A stretch of DNA of 64,000 nt. It comes from Hymenoscyphus infarciens (taxonomy: Eukaryota; Ascomycota; Leotiomycetes; Helotiales; Helotiaceae). Below the pieces are notes generated by a model. The model was not told the origin of the DNA. It saw nothing but the letters and a program-made list of their open reading frames with translations, and made no database searches. The stretch is from assembly GCA_001414345.1 (NCBI GenBank), contig LLCB01000019.1:124001-188000 (forward strand), in the 5' to 3' direction. Shown piece by piece: positions 1 through 11,093 of this stretch; position 1 is the stretch's first letter; each line of letters starts with the position of its first letter. The position numbers and the translations under genes are program-made.

Positions 1-370
1 TGAACCAAAACTTGGGAATATTGCACGCACCCACGCATTTTGACTCTTTCCATGAATGCTAATGGCCCCTGAAGGCCTGGTCAACACCCTAAAATCCTCA
101 TAGAAGCTTGTTTGAGAAAATTAAAAGGAGCTCACTTTAAGTGGGTTTTCCTCGCTTATTGCCCTGAGTTTGGTCCGGATTCGGATTTCCGTAGCACTTA
201 CAACTGAACCCAAATAATACAATACGAAGACTGTATCTCAGTAAAGATTTCCGTGGAAGCCTTTACATTGCAGTTCTCGCTTGAGATCACTCACCATATC
301 GACTGTTGAAAAAGACGACGAACAGCCCGACGCATTAATCCCCTCTACCAGACAAATTCTTCCAAACAAA

Positions 371-1003
371 TCACCTATCCTCCTTTCCGTATAAACAACC
401 CCCTAAGAAGTCTCCAAGCAAACCCCAATAATGCACTGATTGACATCCGCAAACTGGAACATCATAACACACGATCGTACACACGATCGTACCTCCCCCA
501 TGACAACCATAATGACACTCTTTATTTTTGATGCAGGCTTTATAAGGCCAAGAGCGTTCGAAGATGAGTGGATTAGATAGTACAGTGCTACCCCTCAAGG
601 CGTCGACCGAGGCCCTGATCTTAGCTGCATCGTCGGGGGAAAGTTGGACTTGGACTAGGATTTCACCTTGCGCGTTAACGCTTTGGGTTGTGCCATCTGT
701 GTTGAGGAGATTGAAACCTTGTCCTGATAGGTCGCTAACAAGACTGTTTACAAGAAGTCGTGTGTTTTGAGTTGTCTGTTTTTTGGATGTGGTTAGTTTC
801 TTGCTATTGGATGCTTCGTGGAGTAGGTCCAGGTACCTTGGGGTGTAGACTTCCAACGACTGAAGCATTTCCAAGCGCAACAGCAAGTGCAACAAACTTG
901 AAGATAGCGGCCTTCCTTTTGACAAGCTGTGAATGCAAAATGGAATAATAAAAGTAGTTTTGACTGGTGAATATGTTGTAACGAGGTCAGAGGGGCGATT
1001 CAA
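371..1003 (-). CDS. Hypothetical Cys-rich protein, possibly frameshifted
   Basis: The open frame has 210 codons. The C-terminal third is rich in Cys and Gly (motifs KECHYGCHGGG and VCYDVPVCGC), as in small secreted fungal proteins. The first plausible internal start is the Met of MLQSLEV near 870. The open frame has no secretion signal, but the overlapping +1 frame at about 855-925 encodes a hydrophobic stretch (FKFVALAVALGNASVVGS) that looks like a signal peptide and then stops. A lost exon junction or a single-base indel would explain this. I do not recognise a family and infer no function. The gene could be a decayed secreted protein or have an unrecognised intron. Confidence 0.4.
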   Translation of the reverse strand: MNRPSDLVTTYSPVKTTFIIPFCIHSLSKGRPLSSSLLHLLLRLEMLQSLEVYTPRYLDLLHEASNSKKLTTSKKQTTQNTRLLVNSLVSDLSGQGFNLLNTDGTTQSVNAQGEILVQVQLSPDDAAKIRASVDALRGSTVLSNPLIFERSWPYKACIKNKECHYGCHGGGTIVCTIVCYDVPVCGCQSVHYWGLLGDFLGGCLYGKEDR

Positions 1004-1654
1004 GGAACTAAGCTTGGTTAATTCTTCTTTAGAGATTTCCTAGTTTAGATACTTTATAAAGCTATTTCGGGGAATATTTTACATAAAAGTAGTAATGGTA
1101 AGCCTTCATCAGCAAGCAGCTGGACATTTTATGCGCAAGTGCAAGAAGGAAACACGTCGTACATTCCTTACACCAACACAATTGACCTAATCACACTCAA
1201 CGTGCCTATTTGTAGGTTACCTACCCCTACCCACAATTCCCTTGGATTACTACTTGCAACCAATCCCCATATCTTGTGTAAATATCTTGTGGGGAAAAAA
1301 GGCAAGTTATCATCAGTTTACCTATGAATATATCACACTCTGTTCTACAGCTTATTAGTGGATGGCCTAGCAAGAGCCCGAGAAAAAGTATACCAATGCA
1401 TGCATGTTCGTCCGATCCCAACTTCAAGTGACATGTTTGAATCCACAAATTGGCACAGTTATCATTTCCCAGGTGGTTGAAATATCCATTCACTCGCGAA
1501 CAAAGTTCAATAAGATTCGTCACATCCATACGTGTTCTCCCTTCCCTCACTTTCAAGAATGGTTAGAAAAGCACAAAACTACCTAAGAAATTACTTAAGA
1601 GATCCAAAAAAAAAACTACTCAAACTCATCCATCACCAATCACTCCTTAAACCC
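1004..1654. other. Intergenic, no supported gene
   Basis: Only short frames with poor coding character are present. At 1212-1224 there is an imperfect palindrome, GTAGGTTACCTAC, that recurs in variant form elsewhere in the window. Confidence 0.5.
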
Positions 1655-4149
1655 TTACAGCTCCCTCTCAACAAAGCCAAGCCCCCCTACCTTCCCCTCA
1701 GTAATCTCCCGATACCCCGTAGCCGGATGATAAACCCCCAACGGGAACTCCGCAGTCGGTAAATCAAACTTCCTAACACTAACAGCAACCTCAAGCCCAC
1801 TATCGATCAACTTCTGGCGATCATCAAGAAGATTGCCAGCCGTATCAGTAAGTCTCCACTCCATATTCTTCTTCAAGAAAGGCACGACATTCTCGGGCTC
1901 GAAATTATCCAAAGTCCTAAGTTCTGTGATGGGACCATCGGCCGGGGCAGAATCGTTGGATTTCAAGTAGTACTTGAGGGAGTGGGAAATGGGGATGACG
2001 TCTTCATAGATCATTCCATCGACGCGTTGTTTGTGGCAATTGGCGCACGGTGCGTCTTGGGAGGTCGCAAAGACGCTCGAGAAGCCTACCTCATTCTTTT
2101 TGGTGAGGAACTTGAAGGCTTCGTCTTCGATGATTTCGCCGATGAAGATGTGGATGTTAAAGGAGCCGTTGTATGCGAACCTGATGGGGAAGACCAGTGG
2201 TTAGTTCTCTGGGTTGGTGGAGGGGGATGGGATGGCTTACTTCTTGACATGGATGCGAGCATTCCATGTAAGTACACTTTTATCTTTCACTGTCTCAGGT
2301 GGATTGGCAGCGGTGTCTGCACTGGCGTTTTGGACCGTGATAGTCTTTGGGACATCATCCACGGTGATGGACATTGCTTCTGGTGTTTGGACAGCAACGC
2401 TGCGAACCATGAGGCGAGATGCCTCAAGAGCTTCGAATTTGACAACCGGGGTGGTGATTGGTTTGGCTTGCTTTCCGTACAAGGCAATTGATGTGGATAA
2501 ATCTCTTGGCCAGTGGTCCGATACCGATTTGGGAGGACTAGATCCACTCGTTGTCCTGATTGATTGAACTGTTAGACCCTGCAGTTGTAAAGTCGTTGGT
2601 TGTTAAGCTTACCAGTTGTAGTACTCATACAAGTGCGCCTCAAGTGCATTTCTTCCATTTGCATCAAGAGGCTTGTTCCCAGGAATGGCATAACCAAGAG
2701 TGGTCCAATCTTTGACATCGTTGGATGTCCAAAATTTGGAGTCATCTTTACGGAAAGGGTAGAGACTGGCTGATGCGTCAGTGGCCCTTGGCCACTTGTC
2801 GGGGTACAGTGCCTGATAAATCGCAAGAATACGATCAATGTTACTGCAGAAACTGTTAGACAGAGAACGATTGAGACACAAACCACGACTCCTTACCAGT
2901 GATGAAGCCAGAAGATAGGATCAAACTAGAGGAACTGTTAGCCAAGCACTCGTCAATACCTAGAAATGATACTCACGGCTGCAATGGCTGGGTTGCCCAT
3001 ATGGCCTGCGAAGTTCTGTCCTGTCCCAACGAGTCCATGGATATTATCGTGCCACGATTCCACGGATACCGCTGTGTCAGCCTGATATACTGTGTCACCA
3101 TCTTGAATAACTGGTTTATCGGTCCTTGGATCGATGACATTGTGGTTGGAGAAGGAGGACCAGGTTCTCAACTCATTGTTGTGCTGGCGGTCGTTCGTGT
3201 ATCGACTCAATAACTTCCACAAATTGGTACTAATGGAGACGACTTGACGTCGGAGGCCCAGTTCAAGATTCGCAATATTGGTGTCTCCATTTCGACCTGG
3301 GGTTCGAACTGTATGATCTTTTCCGGCATCGGACTAACGAGTTCATAAGTTTGTGGATGCCAATACAACGAGGAGTTCAACTTACAATTCCCCAACGAGA
3401 ACCCCAAGCGATTGGAGTGCGTCCTTTTGCTTTGATTGCTGCGTTTTGGAATTTCAAGGCATAAAGGGGGTTGGGGATTGGCGTGAGATCGGAAGCGTTC
3501 GGGCGTAAAACCCACACATTCTCGACTGAAAGAATTTTTGGAATTCCCCAAATATTCTCGTTTGTTGCCTTGTTCCTTGGCAAGACAGGGTCCCAGAAAG
3601 GAATTCGGAAACGAGTTGCAGCTTGCTTGTAGAGAGATTTTTGCGGTTCTTGTGTGAATTGAGCCGCAATCTCCTGGATTTTGTTCGAGAGTGCTTGCTG
3701 CAAAGGTGTTAGATCTACATTCACACGGAAAGATTCAAGGGAAGGTCACCTCAAACATGTTCATGTATACCCGATGCCATGTTGGAAATACCAGCTGACC
3801 GTGAGTGCAGTACCCGCCAATGTCGCCATTTGGTTGCTGAATTCCATTCCAGTTTTCGGAAGGTTGCCCATGAATTCCTGAAGCAGTGAGTAACTACTCG
3901 GGACAGGGTTTTCGGTATCTCCAAGTTTCACTTACCTGAAAGACTATAAAAGCTCCACCAATCCTCATTCTTTTTGGCCACAGATTTGTTTACATCCTCT
4001 TTCTGCAAAGCCTCGAGAGCAAGAAGGTAGAGATTGGTCATTTCATTGTCACCAATGAACTCCTCAATCTCTACTCGAGCTTTGGAGGCATCTGGGACAA
4101 TGGGTGCGACGAAGTTCTTCACCTGTGCGTCCTTGGCATTCAACGACAT
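1655..4149 (-). CDS. Tyrosinase (polyphenol oxidase), type-3 copper enzyme
   Basis: Predicted exons on the minus strand are 4149-3936, 3877-3750, 3697-3386, 3333-2977, 2925-2897, 2843-2613, 2537-2241 and 2180-1655. All splice phases agree and give 697 residues. The enzyme hydroxylates monophenols and oxidises catechols to quinones, for example in melanin formation. CuA ligands are H74, H97 and H106, with a C95-x-H97 arrangement typical of the fungal Cys-His thioether. CuB has H313, H317 and the FWLHH motif at 345-346. The C-terminal part (from about residue 440) has the beta-rich tyrosinase C-terminal domain that shields the active site until proteolysis, including a conserved-looking CANCHKQRVDG segment. 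No signal peptide is visible, so it is probably intracellular. The start is the ATG of MSLNAKD; no ATG lies upstream in frame. Exon 5 is only 29 bases. The exon 7 acceptor is less certain than the others. Confidence 0.93.
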
Positions 4150-4273
4150 TTTGATGAAAGATTGAGCTGGAGGAAAAGGCAATGAGATGTCAGATTGATA
4201 TCGATGTTGCTCTTGAAATCAAACTGTAGCTTTGCCAGAAAGACTAGACAAGAATGGCGGAGAAAGGGGAGGG

Positions 4274-4281
4274 TTATATAG
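4274..4281 (-). promoter_or_regulatory. TATA box of the tyrosinase gene
   Basis: A TATATAA sequence on the minus strand lies about 125 bases upstream of the tyrosinase ATG, preceded by a GA/CT-rich stretch. Position and sequence suit a fungal core promoter. Confidence 0.5.
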
Positions 4282-4285
4282 ACAC

Positions 4286-5893
4286 TGAAGGCAAGTAAAA
4301 TGTGAAAAGTGTCGTATGAAAAGCCACGATATTGAATCTCAACACGTGTTACGCATTCAGGAGGCAGTCAAAGTGAAAGACTTCAGCTGAGCTGCGGCTT
4401 ACCGTTGCTATGTCTTGCCGTAATGGGAGGCCGATAATGTTATTTGTCGCTGGTGGCCTCTCCGCGCGTTTCCAATGGTCATTGCAGCGGGGAGTCACTC
4501 GGATCAATAAAAGTAATGCGGCTTGCAGAAAACTGTAGTCACTATTCGACATTGATTCGTTGAACATGGACCATCAGCTTACTGTGGTCATGTTGTAGTG
4601 TTACCCCAGAAGCTAGGGACATAAGGTTATCCCTAGCCAAATTTTGCGGCTGCTCATGGAAATGGCATATAAATTGGAGTCCTTTCAGGTACTGAGAAGT
4701 AACCGTATTCATTGAAAGTTGTTTTCGGAGTCTGGTGGAAAAATATTCACAAATTGTGACTATTTTTGGAGCTGTAAGCTATGCGGTGAAGCTCTGAGAC
4801 CCTTGGGCTTGAAATGAGGGGTATCGGTGAGGGGTCCGTATGACTGCTCGCATAGGTCTGAATGAGGAAAACCTTTTAGACCAGGTACTTCCACTACCGG
4901 TTGGGATATGCCATGAAACCCCCGGGACGCTCGATGGGGTGGCCGCAATGTGACACAGAGCCAAAGAAGCTGGCACGAATAAACGTGGCTGCATATCCAG
5001 CCAGCCCCCTAGGCCATAGCCATCCTCCATAAATCGCCATCACCAGAAGTATATTCATTCAGTCGTTTTGTGAGGATGGCGGAGGCTGCTTTTGGGGTTT
5101 CATCGGCGGCAGATTATATCCCGCGAAGGTGATGCGTGGGAAGTTATATTTGGGCATCGGGGAAACGCATGTGGGTTCATGGATCGTAAGACCCATCCGG
5201 GAGCAGTTCTGGACTTCACCAGCTGGATGGAAGGACGGCAGGAGACTATGGAGTGTCAGTAGGGGTTTCGTTTGGTAGTTTTGAATAGTATCTCGCCATT
5301 CTTTACCAGATTTATTGCAGTCTGGCTGATTCCAGATCCTAGAGATAACGGATTTCTTCCACTGGAAAGGCATCAAAATTCGTCACGGCGACGCCATCGA
5401 AACCGAATGGCAAAGCACCGGATTCGTAGACATTGCCATTGCAAGTGCTTGGTTCTTCGCCTATGGATTAGTGTTGTGGGTTGTAGCTCAAGAAGTTGAG
5501 TTGAAGTTGTTGTGAGAGATAAAGAGATACTCGTTTCCCGATGACGCGACAAGGAATTGGGAGCTTCCATATCACACTCTTTGGCATCGAAATTTCTCCG
5601 TTCGTAGTATAGGGATGAAATGAAGTTGTACACAGGAAATTGCGCAAACTAACTCCTCCAAAACGTGACCCTTCTGAATGAACGTGACCCGGAAAAAAAA
5701 AATGCCGAAACAAGTTCAAACAACACCAACCTCGACCAGCTCCTTTCTATCTCGAGCTGGTCAATTCCTGAACCCAATATCTCATAAGACGCATTACCAA
5801 ACGTGCATATCCAAACACCATCTCCACATATACCCAGTATACAAATCACTGCTACTCCTACCATCCTCTATACAAAATACCTCTCAACACCTC
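4286..5893. other. Long intergenic stretch with one weak plus-strand coding candidate
   Basis: Most of this region shows nothing. At about 5330-5514 (+) a possible terminal exon reads LEITDFFHWKGIKIRHGD, then a hydrophobic segment (VDIAIASAWFFAYGLVLWVV), then a stop, after a plausible acceptor at CTGATTCCAG. A matching upstream exon at 5090-5180 (REGDAWEVIFGH) would need a 37-base intron, which is too short. It could be a remnant of a membrane protein. I would not call a gene without transcript data. Confidence 0.25.
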
Positions 5894-8179
5894 TCAATAC
5901 CTATACCGAGGCGGCTCCCTACGAAGCGACGTCAAAGGCGATGTGGTTCCTTCTTCCTCCTCACCCTCTAGCTCACCGCTCCATGATGTCCTTGGCCCTC
6001 GATGAACATCACCAGAACAGTACATACAGACCGAGTCGTCCGATTTCTCGCTATCGATACATGGTTCCGCCGAAGGAGCATATTCGTTCGCATAGAAATC
6101 GTCATATGGTGTTGCGGATGGGTTTGGAGACGGAGTTCTTGACTGCCCATAAGCCATGATATCTGGCATCTCGCTATCGATGTCTGATACAGTTTCCAAC
6201 GAGGGCATAGATTCGTTCTCATCCATTTCCTCGGGTGGCAGCTATGTTGCTTCAAACAAGGATGGAGATGGGGGTTCCCCCCAGGTGGTTGCGGTATCAG
6301 ACCGAGTTGGAGATGGGGGTTCCCCCCAGGTAGTTGCGGTATCAGACCGAGTTGGAGATGGGGGTTCCCCCCAGGTGGTTGCGGTATCAGACCGAGTTGG
6401 AGATGGGGGTTCCCCCCAGGTAGTTGCGGTATCAGACCGAGTTGGAGATGGGGGTTCCCCCCAGGTGGTTGCGGTATCAGACCGAGTTGGAGATGGGGGT
6501 TCCCCCCAGGTAGTTGCGGTATCAGACCGATTTGGAGATGGGGGTTCCCCCCAGGTGGTTGCGGTATCAGAGCGGGCTGGAGATGGGGTTTCTTCCCAGG
6601 TCAGAGCATCGAACTCACGAGGTGGAGTTCTTGAATGTTCATCTGGGATATCGTCGTCCTCAGCCCCATACAGGTCTCCGAAAGAGTCTCCGAAATCCGG
6701 AGCAGCCTGTGTATTCTGGGGCAAGTGCTGAAAGTCCCTGGTGATGGTGCTGTATGGTGGAAGTGGTGCCAAAAATGGCAAGTGCGTTCCGTTGCGGGCG
6801 TTTGTTGGTGGGAGTGGTGATAAAAATGGCAAGTGCATTTCATTGTGAGCACTTGATGGTGGAAGTGGTCTCAACAGAGATGAAGGTTGCAAGTGCATCC
6901 CGTAATGAGTGTTTGGGGAAGGAGGTACCAACATTGCCTGATGCATTCCGTAGTAAGGATTTGCCAGTGGCAGAGATATTGGAGATGGCGATAAGAACCG
7001 ACCTCTATTATTCATTGGCGGCAATGGGGGAAGTGACGGTGGAGCATCATTGATTCTGCCATATCCTGGACGCGTTGTCGGCGGTGACAGTGGTGTTGGT
7101 GATCTCAGTTCTCTCTGACTATCCCTCAGTAGCATTCTACTGAATTTTGGCCGCGGAGTTGATGGTGGCAGAGGTGTTGGTGACGACAGTTCCCTGTTAG
7201 AGTCACTGGGAGAGACTGGTGTCATTGTCGAGATCGGTGATAGTGGTAACAATTGCCTCTGCTGACTATCCATCAGTAGAGCTTCATGGACTCTGCTGAA
7301 TCTTTGACTTGGTTCGGTTGGTGCTTGCAAGTGCATCTGATTTTCGCCATTTTCAGGATAACCAGGTGCCCATGACTCCGACTGCGATCGGGATGCTGAA
7401 GTACTCCAATCATCGGAAGGGGATGGTGCTACGAAGCCTGTGGGTATTGGTGATCTTGTCGAGTCTTCGTAGTTGCTAGAAGAAGCCGATAATGTTCGTG
7501 ACAGGCTACGGTATCGTTCATCTTCGTTGTTGGTATCCCATCTATGGTTGGAGCCAACCCGTCCTGCTCTTGTGACGGTATACCTAGCAGGTTGGGAAAG
7601 TTCTGACGGACCTTCTGGTGTTCTTTCCCTTTGAGGCCTGTTATTACTTGGTAGCCGCCGAGGGGCGGAACCTTCAGCTCCATGGGAGAGATCAATAGGA
7701 TTGTCTCTCGAACCCGATTCTGATACATAACAAGTCAGTATTTGGACCAAATGAGCAGGCAGCGAGGAACAAAACTTACGATTTGTTTGTCTCTCATTGT
7801 GGCGGTTGGATGCTTCCCCACGTTGAACTCTGCTTGTTCGGGGGTATGCTAAAGTATGTTAACACTTGGAACAATTATGTCAAAGGAGTTTGGGATTCTT
7901 ACGAGTTCTTCGAGGGTTATCTTGTCCTTCGTGGATATTGCTTTTGTTCTTCTTGTGCTTTCGTGCATTTCTCTCCCTGATAGCATCCCGATCCTCTACG
8001 GAAAGCCTGTCTTCCCGCGTGGTACTTGTGACGCGGTCATGGTCTGTTGCCATACTTTGCTGTGACTGGGGAGCAGGACGCTCGGCGTTGGGAGTTGGTG
8101 ATACCTGATCAGAGATGGGGTCTCTATCCCTGCTTAGGTCGTTGCCCATGGCATTTGGCTTGCTTGCCTGGTTGCCCAT
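5894..8179 (-). CDS. Predicted N-myristoylated Ser/Pro-rich protein with 15-residue tandem repeats
   Basis: The ATG at 8179 begins MGNQASKP, a classic N-myristoylation signal (Gly2, Ser6), so the protein is probably membrane-tethered. Exon 1 runs to a GTAAG donor at 7902; a short exon ends near 7780, and a long exon opens after the acceptor near 7725 (SGSRDNPIDLS). The exact phase of the short exon is unresolved. The long exon is low-complexity, with PLPP, SPTPL and LPPLPP motifs, and contains six to seven copies of TATTWGEPPSPTRSD. After SLFEAT comes an in-frame TAG (6242-6244), and the same frame then continues for about 116 codons (LPPEEMDENESMPSLETV onward) with similar acidic, SP-rich composition, ending at 5894. 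The stop may be real, a nonsense mutation (CAG to TAG), spliced out or read through. No enzymatic domain is seen. Confidence 0.6.
6261..6605. repeat. 45-bp coding minisatellite, seven full copies plus a partial one
   Basis: Units run 6261-6305, 6306-6350, 6351-6395, 6396-6440, 6441-6485, 6486-6530 and 6531-6575, with a degenerate unit to 6605. The unit length is a multiple of three, so both strands stay open. One base alternates between neighbouring units (GGTGGTTG versus GGTAGTTG), which gives a 90-bp higher-order period. On the coding strand this is a silent ACC/ACT Thr change. Confidence 0.95.
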
Positions 8180-9289
8180 AATGATTGGTGAAGAGCTTTC
8201 CTGTTGGTGATTGATTTTATTTTTTTCAAGGGAAGTAGCGATTGCGTAAAATCTGTGTGGTAGATCCGTGATGGAGAAGGAAGAGAGATGTTGTGGGGGA
8301 ATCCTTTTCTTTTATGCGTTTTGGGGGTGAGCTAGGAACGGCAAATCACGAAGGATCCGATTCTGATGCCAGAACTCTTGGGGTTCCAGTCCAAAATAGT
8401 TGTATTTCCAAGCTCCGAGTTAGCCTCGATACTAACGTCAGAATGCCAAGCGGACCGTTACTTGTCATAAGTCACTGACGTGCTGCCTCACAATTACACT
8501 CATCGCGCGCTTTTCCCCCTCGACGCCTTCAAATTACTCACGACCGTTTCAACAAACTGTTGAGTCATATACATATTGAACTCCTTCCAATTTAAATTTC
8601 AGCAAACTAGTACCTACACCCTGATAGTCTCGAGTTTTCGAGTTTGTCGATTTTCTCTACTGGTGCTGGTCACCTTCCGAGCCCATAATAAGCGAGGCGC
8701 CGTTCTGCACTCGGGCCTCGTTAGTTTCGCACGATGGAGAGCATTCTTACATCATAACTTAGACCGTCGATCCAGTGGATTCTTTCTTTAGTCTGGCCAG
8801 GAAGAATTCAGCATTTTGTGCTCATAATCTTCTTTAGTGCGTTCTAATTATCTTTTTCGTCATTTTGGCGTCCAGATTTAGACACTTCATCAGGACCAAA
8901 TCCCATAAACACCCCGAGTCCCCTTCACTCTGTGGATTTCATTGTCACATTTTCCAAAACAATTATATACATAACCAACACGCGTCTACTCAATCTCAAG
9001 GAGCTCCAACACCTTGTCTTTCAACGCTCAGATTTTCCTAATTTTAAACTTCACGGCAGACTTTTTATATACGATTCTCCGAGTCCGCAAGAAAACGTCA
9101 ATCATCAAATCTGGTCGACGAAACAACAAGACACCAAACAAAACACACGAACTTTCGATTCTTGCGCCTCTTTCTACCACACTGAGCTGCCAATCCACCA
9201 ACTTGGCTCTTCCAGCCACTACCAACCAATATCTCACTCCTCGCAACAAAACGGACAATTACCTCACTCTCACATCTCCTCAAACAACT
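8180..9289. other. Divergent intergenic region
   Basis: This 1.1-kb stretch separates two divergently transcribed genes and presumably holds both promoters. From about 9020 to 9289 the plus strand is open in the F-box frame but has no ATG; I treat it as 5' leader. No clear TATA box was identified. Confidence 0.4.
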
Positions 9290-9811
9290 ATGGCCAGCAC
9301 CATCCCACAAAATGCCGCTCACCACAACACAACAAACAATTTCCTCGTTCTTACACCTCACTCCATTGAAATGAACAATACCCACCCAACTAATATGGCC
9401 ACGCCCGCCACCATTCAACAATGCCAGACCTTTTCAGCAACACACACACCTCACCACGAATTCAAACTCTTCTCCAACCTCCCCAAAGATATCGGCCTTC
9501 AAATCTTCAAACACCTATCTCCTGTCGAATCAGCATGTCTGGGCTTAACATGCACATCACTTTACAACCTCCATATGGCTACCACGGGAGTTGTGGATCT
9601 GGGAGAACTCGGATGGGTGGAAATTGATGCGAAATGGAAGAAACACGACTTGAGCTGCTTTTTGAAAGGTTGGATGGGTGAGCAGGGGTTTGTTTATAAG
9701 GAGAGTTGGTGTTTATTTGCTTCTAAGAATGCTGGGGAGGAGGGGGGAGAGGGGGAGAGATTTTTTTTGACTGAGGAGGGTATAGAGTCACGTCAGGAGA
9801 ATTGTTTGTAA
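9290..9811 (+). CDS. F-box protein
   Basis: The predicted protein has 173 residues from the first in-frame ATG (MASTIPQN). The N-terminal 55 residues are Asn/Thr/His-rich and look disordered. An F-box follows at about residues 58-100 (FSNLPKDIGLQIFKHLSP and then CLGLTCTSLY). F-box domains bind Skp1 and place substrates on SCF ubiquitin ligases. The C-terminal part (GWVEIDAKWKKHDLSCFLKGW) is a short tail seen in many fungal F-box proteins of unknown target, and ends in a Gly/Glu-rich stretch. It appears to be a single exon. The substrate cannot be predicted. Confidence 0.75.
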   Translation: MASTIPQNAAHHNTTNNFLVLTPHSIEMNNTHPTNMATPATIQQCQTFSATHTPHHEFKLFSNLPKDIGLQIFKHLSPVESACLGLTCTSLYNLHMATTGVVDLGELGWVEIDAKWKKHDLSCFLKGWMGEQGFVYKESWCLFASKNAGEEGGEGERFFLTEEGIESRQENCL

Positions 9812-11093
9812 TTAAGGGGTTTTAAGTTTTAGTGTATAGCGGATACAATATGGTTTTGGGGATTTTGTTTAGACTCTGTTGTTTTTGTGGTGGCATAGAG
9901 AGAATGGTTAGCAATTGTCGGTTCGTGGAAATTCAATGAATGTTGCTGTCACACTTCTCAATGACATGGTTGGATGGCCCTTCTCACGTGAAATACTCGC
10001 AAATTTTCTATGATGGTGCAAGTTGTGGGTTAGCGTGAAGTTAGTTTATTCCCAACTTTTAGTGTTGTGCGTAGCCATCAATGAGTGCCACTCCTTCCGA
10101 ATAAAAAAGTCGCCTATCCCCTCCACTGGTCGCAGACATGGTTTGATGGCAAATCTCACTTGAGTTATCGACGGGGGCAGAATCTATCTCTCGGTGGCTT
10201 TAAGTTTCTTGCGCGGATCTCGCTTGTGTAATTTCTTGACTTGTCATTTGTGTTTGGAAGATATTGCGATTTTGGTGGCGCACACTAAAGGTATTTCCCC
10301 AAGTCAGCCTATGCGAATTTCCATCTAATCGTCTGCTTTGCCACATAACACACTAACATTTTAATCTTCCAGCATCCCGCTCTATATTCAGGGCGTATCA
10401 CGAGGAATACAATCCTCCAGCCTAACACCGGAAAACAAGCGGCAAATACATACTTCTTCTCAATAATAAAGCAAAGCTGAACATTTTAAATGACGATTTT
10501 ATTATTTCGCAACATTGAGATAGCTCCCCCACAAGGATATTTTGTTTATCCGATTCTTCATAACGTCAATTCCATATCACGAGGTTACATTTCGGGCTAC
10601 CCTGGGATGTAATTGGCATCTGCCGATTGGATAAGAAGCCGACCAAACGTGACAAATCCCACTCAAATCCACAAATCCTGTCCCTCGTGCTTGGTTTCCA
10701 ACTTCCTTGGAGATGACCATTGATGACACTCCGTCTTGGATATGAATGGGGGAAATCAGCCAGTTAATGCGTCATTACCCGAATTGCGGGGAGGAACCGA
10801 GGAACCCCATTGACGCTTGGAGGCTGAATTCTTTTTATATTAATATGCTTACTTTATTTCTGCTCCCCGCGTTTTTGTTCTTGTGGGTTTTGCGGGGTGC
10901 CATATGGAATTCATGGTTTTTACAATCTCATAACCCTGGAGTGCAGGAGAGGTTCATGTTATTACCCTGTTGTGCTTACTGTAAGCCCGGGGGAGTATCT
11001 ATGTAAATTGGAACCAATTCCCTTGTTTTTGCGTTTCCCGAAAGTTTCTCTTTTCATCCTCAAATTCTCGTCGAGTGGAGCGTACCTTTCAAT
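9812..11093. other. Intergenic, no supported gene
   Basis: This is 1.28 kb of non-coding-looking sequence between two same-strand genes. It includes the 3' flank of the F-box gene and the presumed promoter of the cellobiose dehydrogenase gene. Short frames at 10746-11097 lack coding character. Confidence 0.5.

Noticed and set aside
1227..1556. Minus-strand 109-codon frame
   Set aside because: No domain, and composition is unlike the neighbouring coding exons.
5059..5376. Minus-strand 105-codon frame
   Set aside because: It overlaps the weak plus-strand exon candidate and has no recognisable motif or splice context.
6261..6605. CRISPR-like array
   Set aside because: The units are contiguous with no unique spacers and are coding; the organism is a fungus.
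6156..6731. Plus-strand 191-codon frame with GDGGSPQVVAVSDRV repeats
   Set aside because: It is antisense to the repeat gene. A 45-bp unit is a multiple of three, so an open antisense frame arises automatically; the other strand has the better start, introns and flanking composition.
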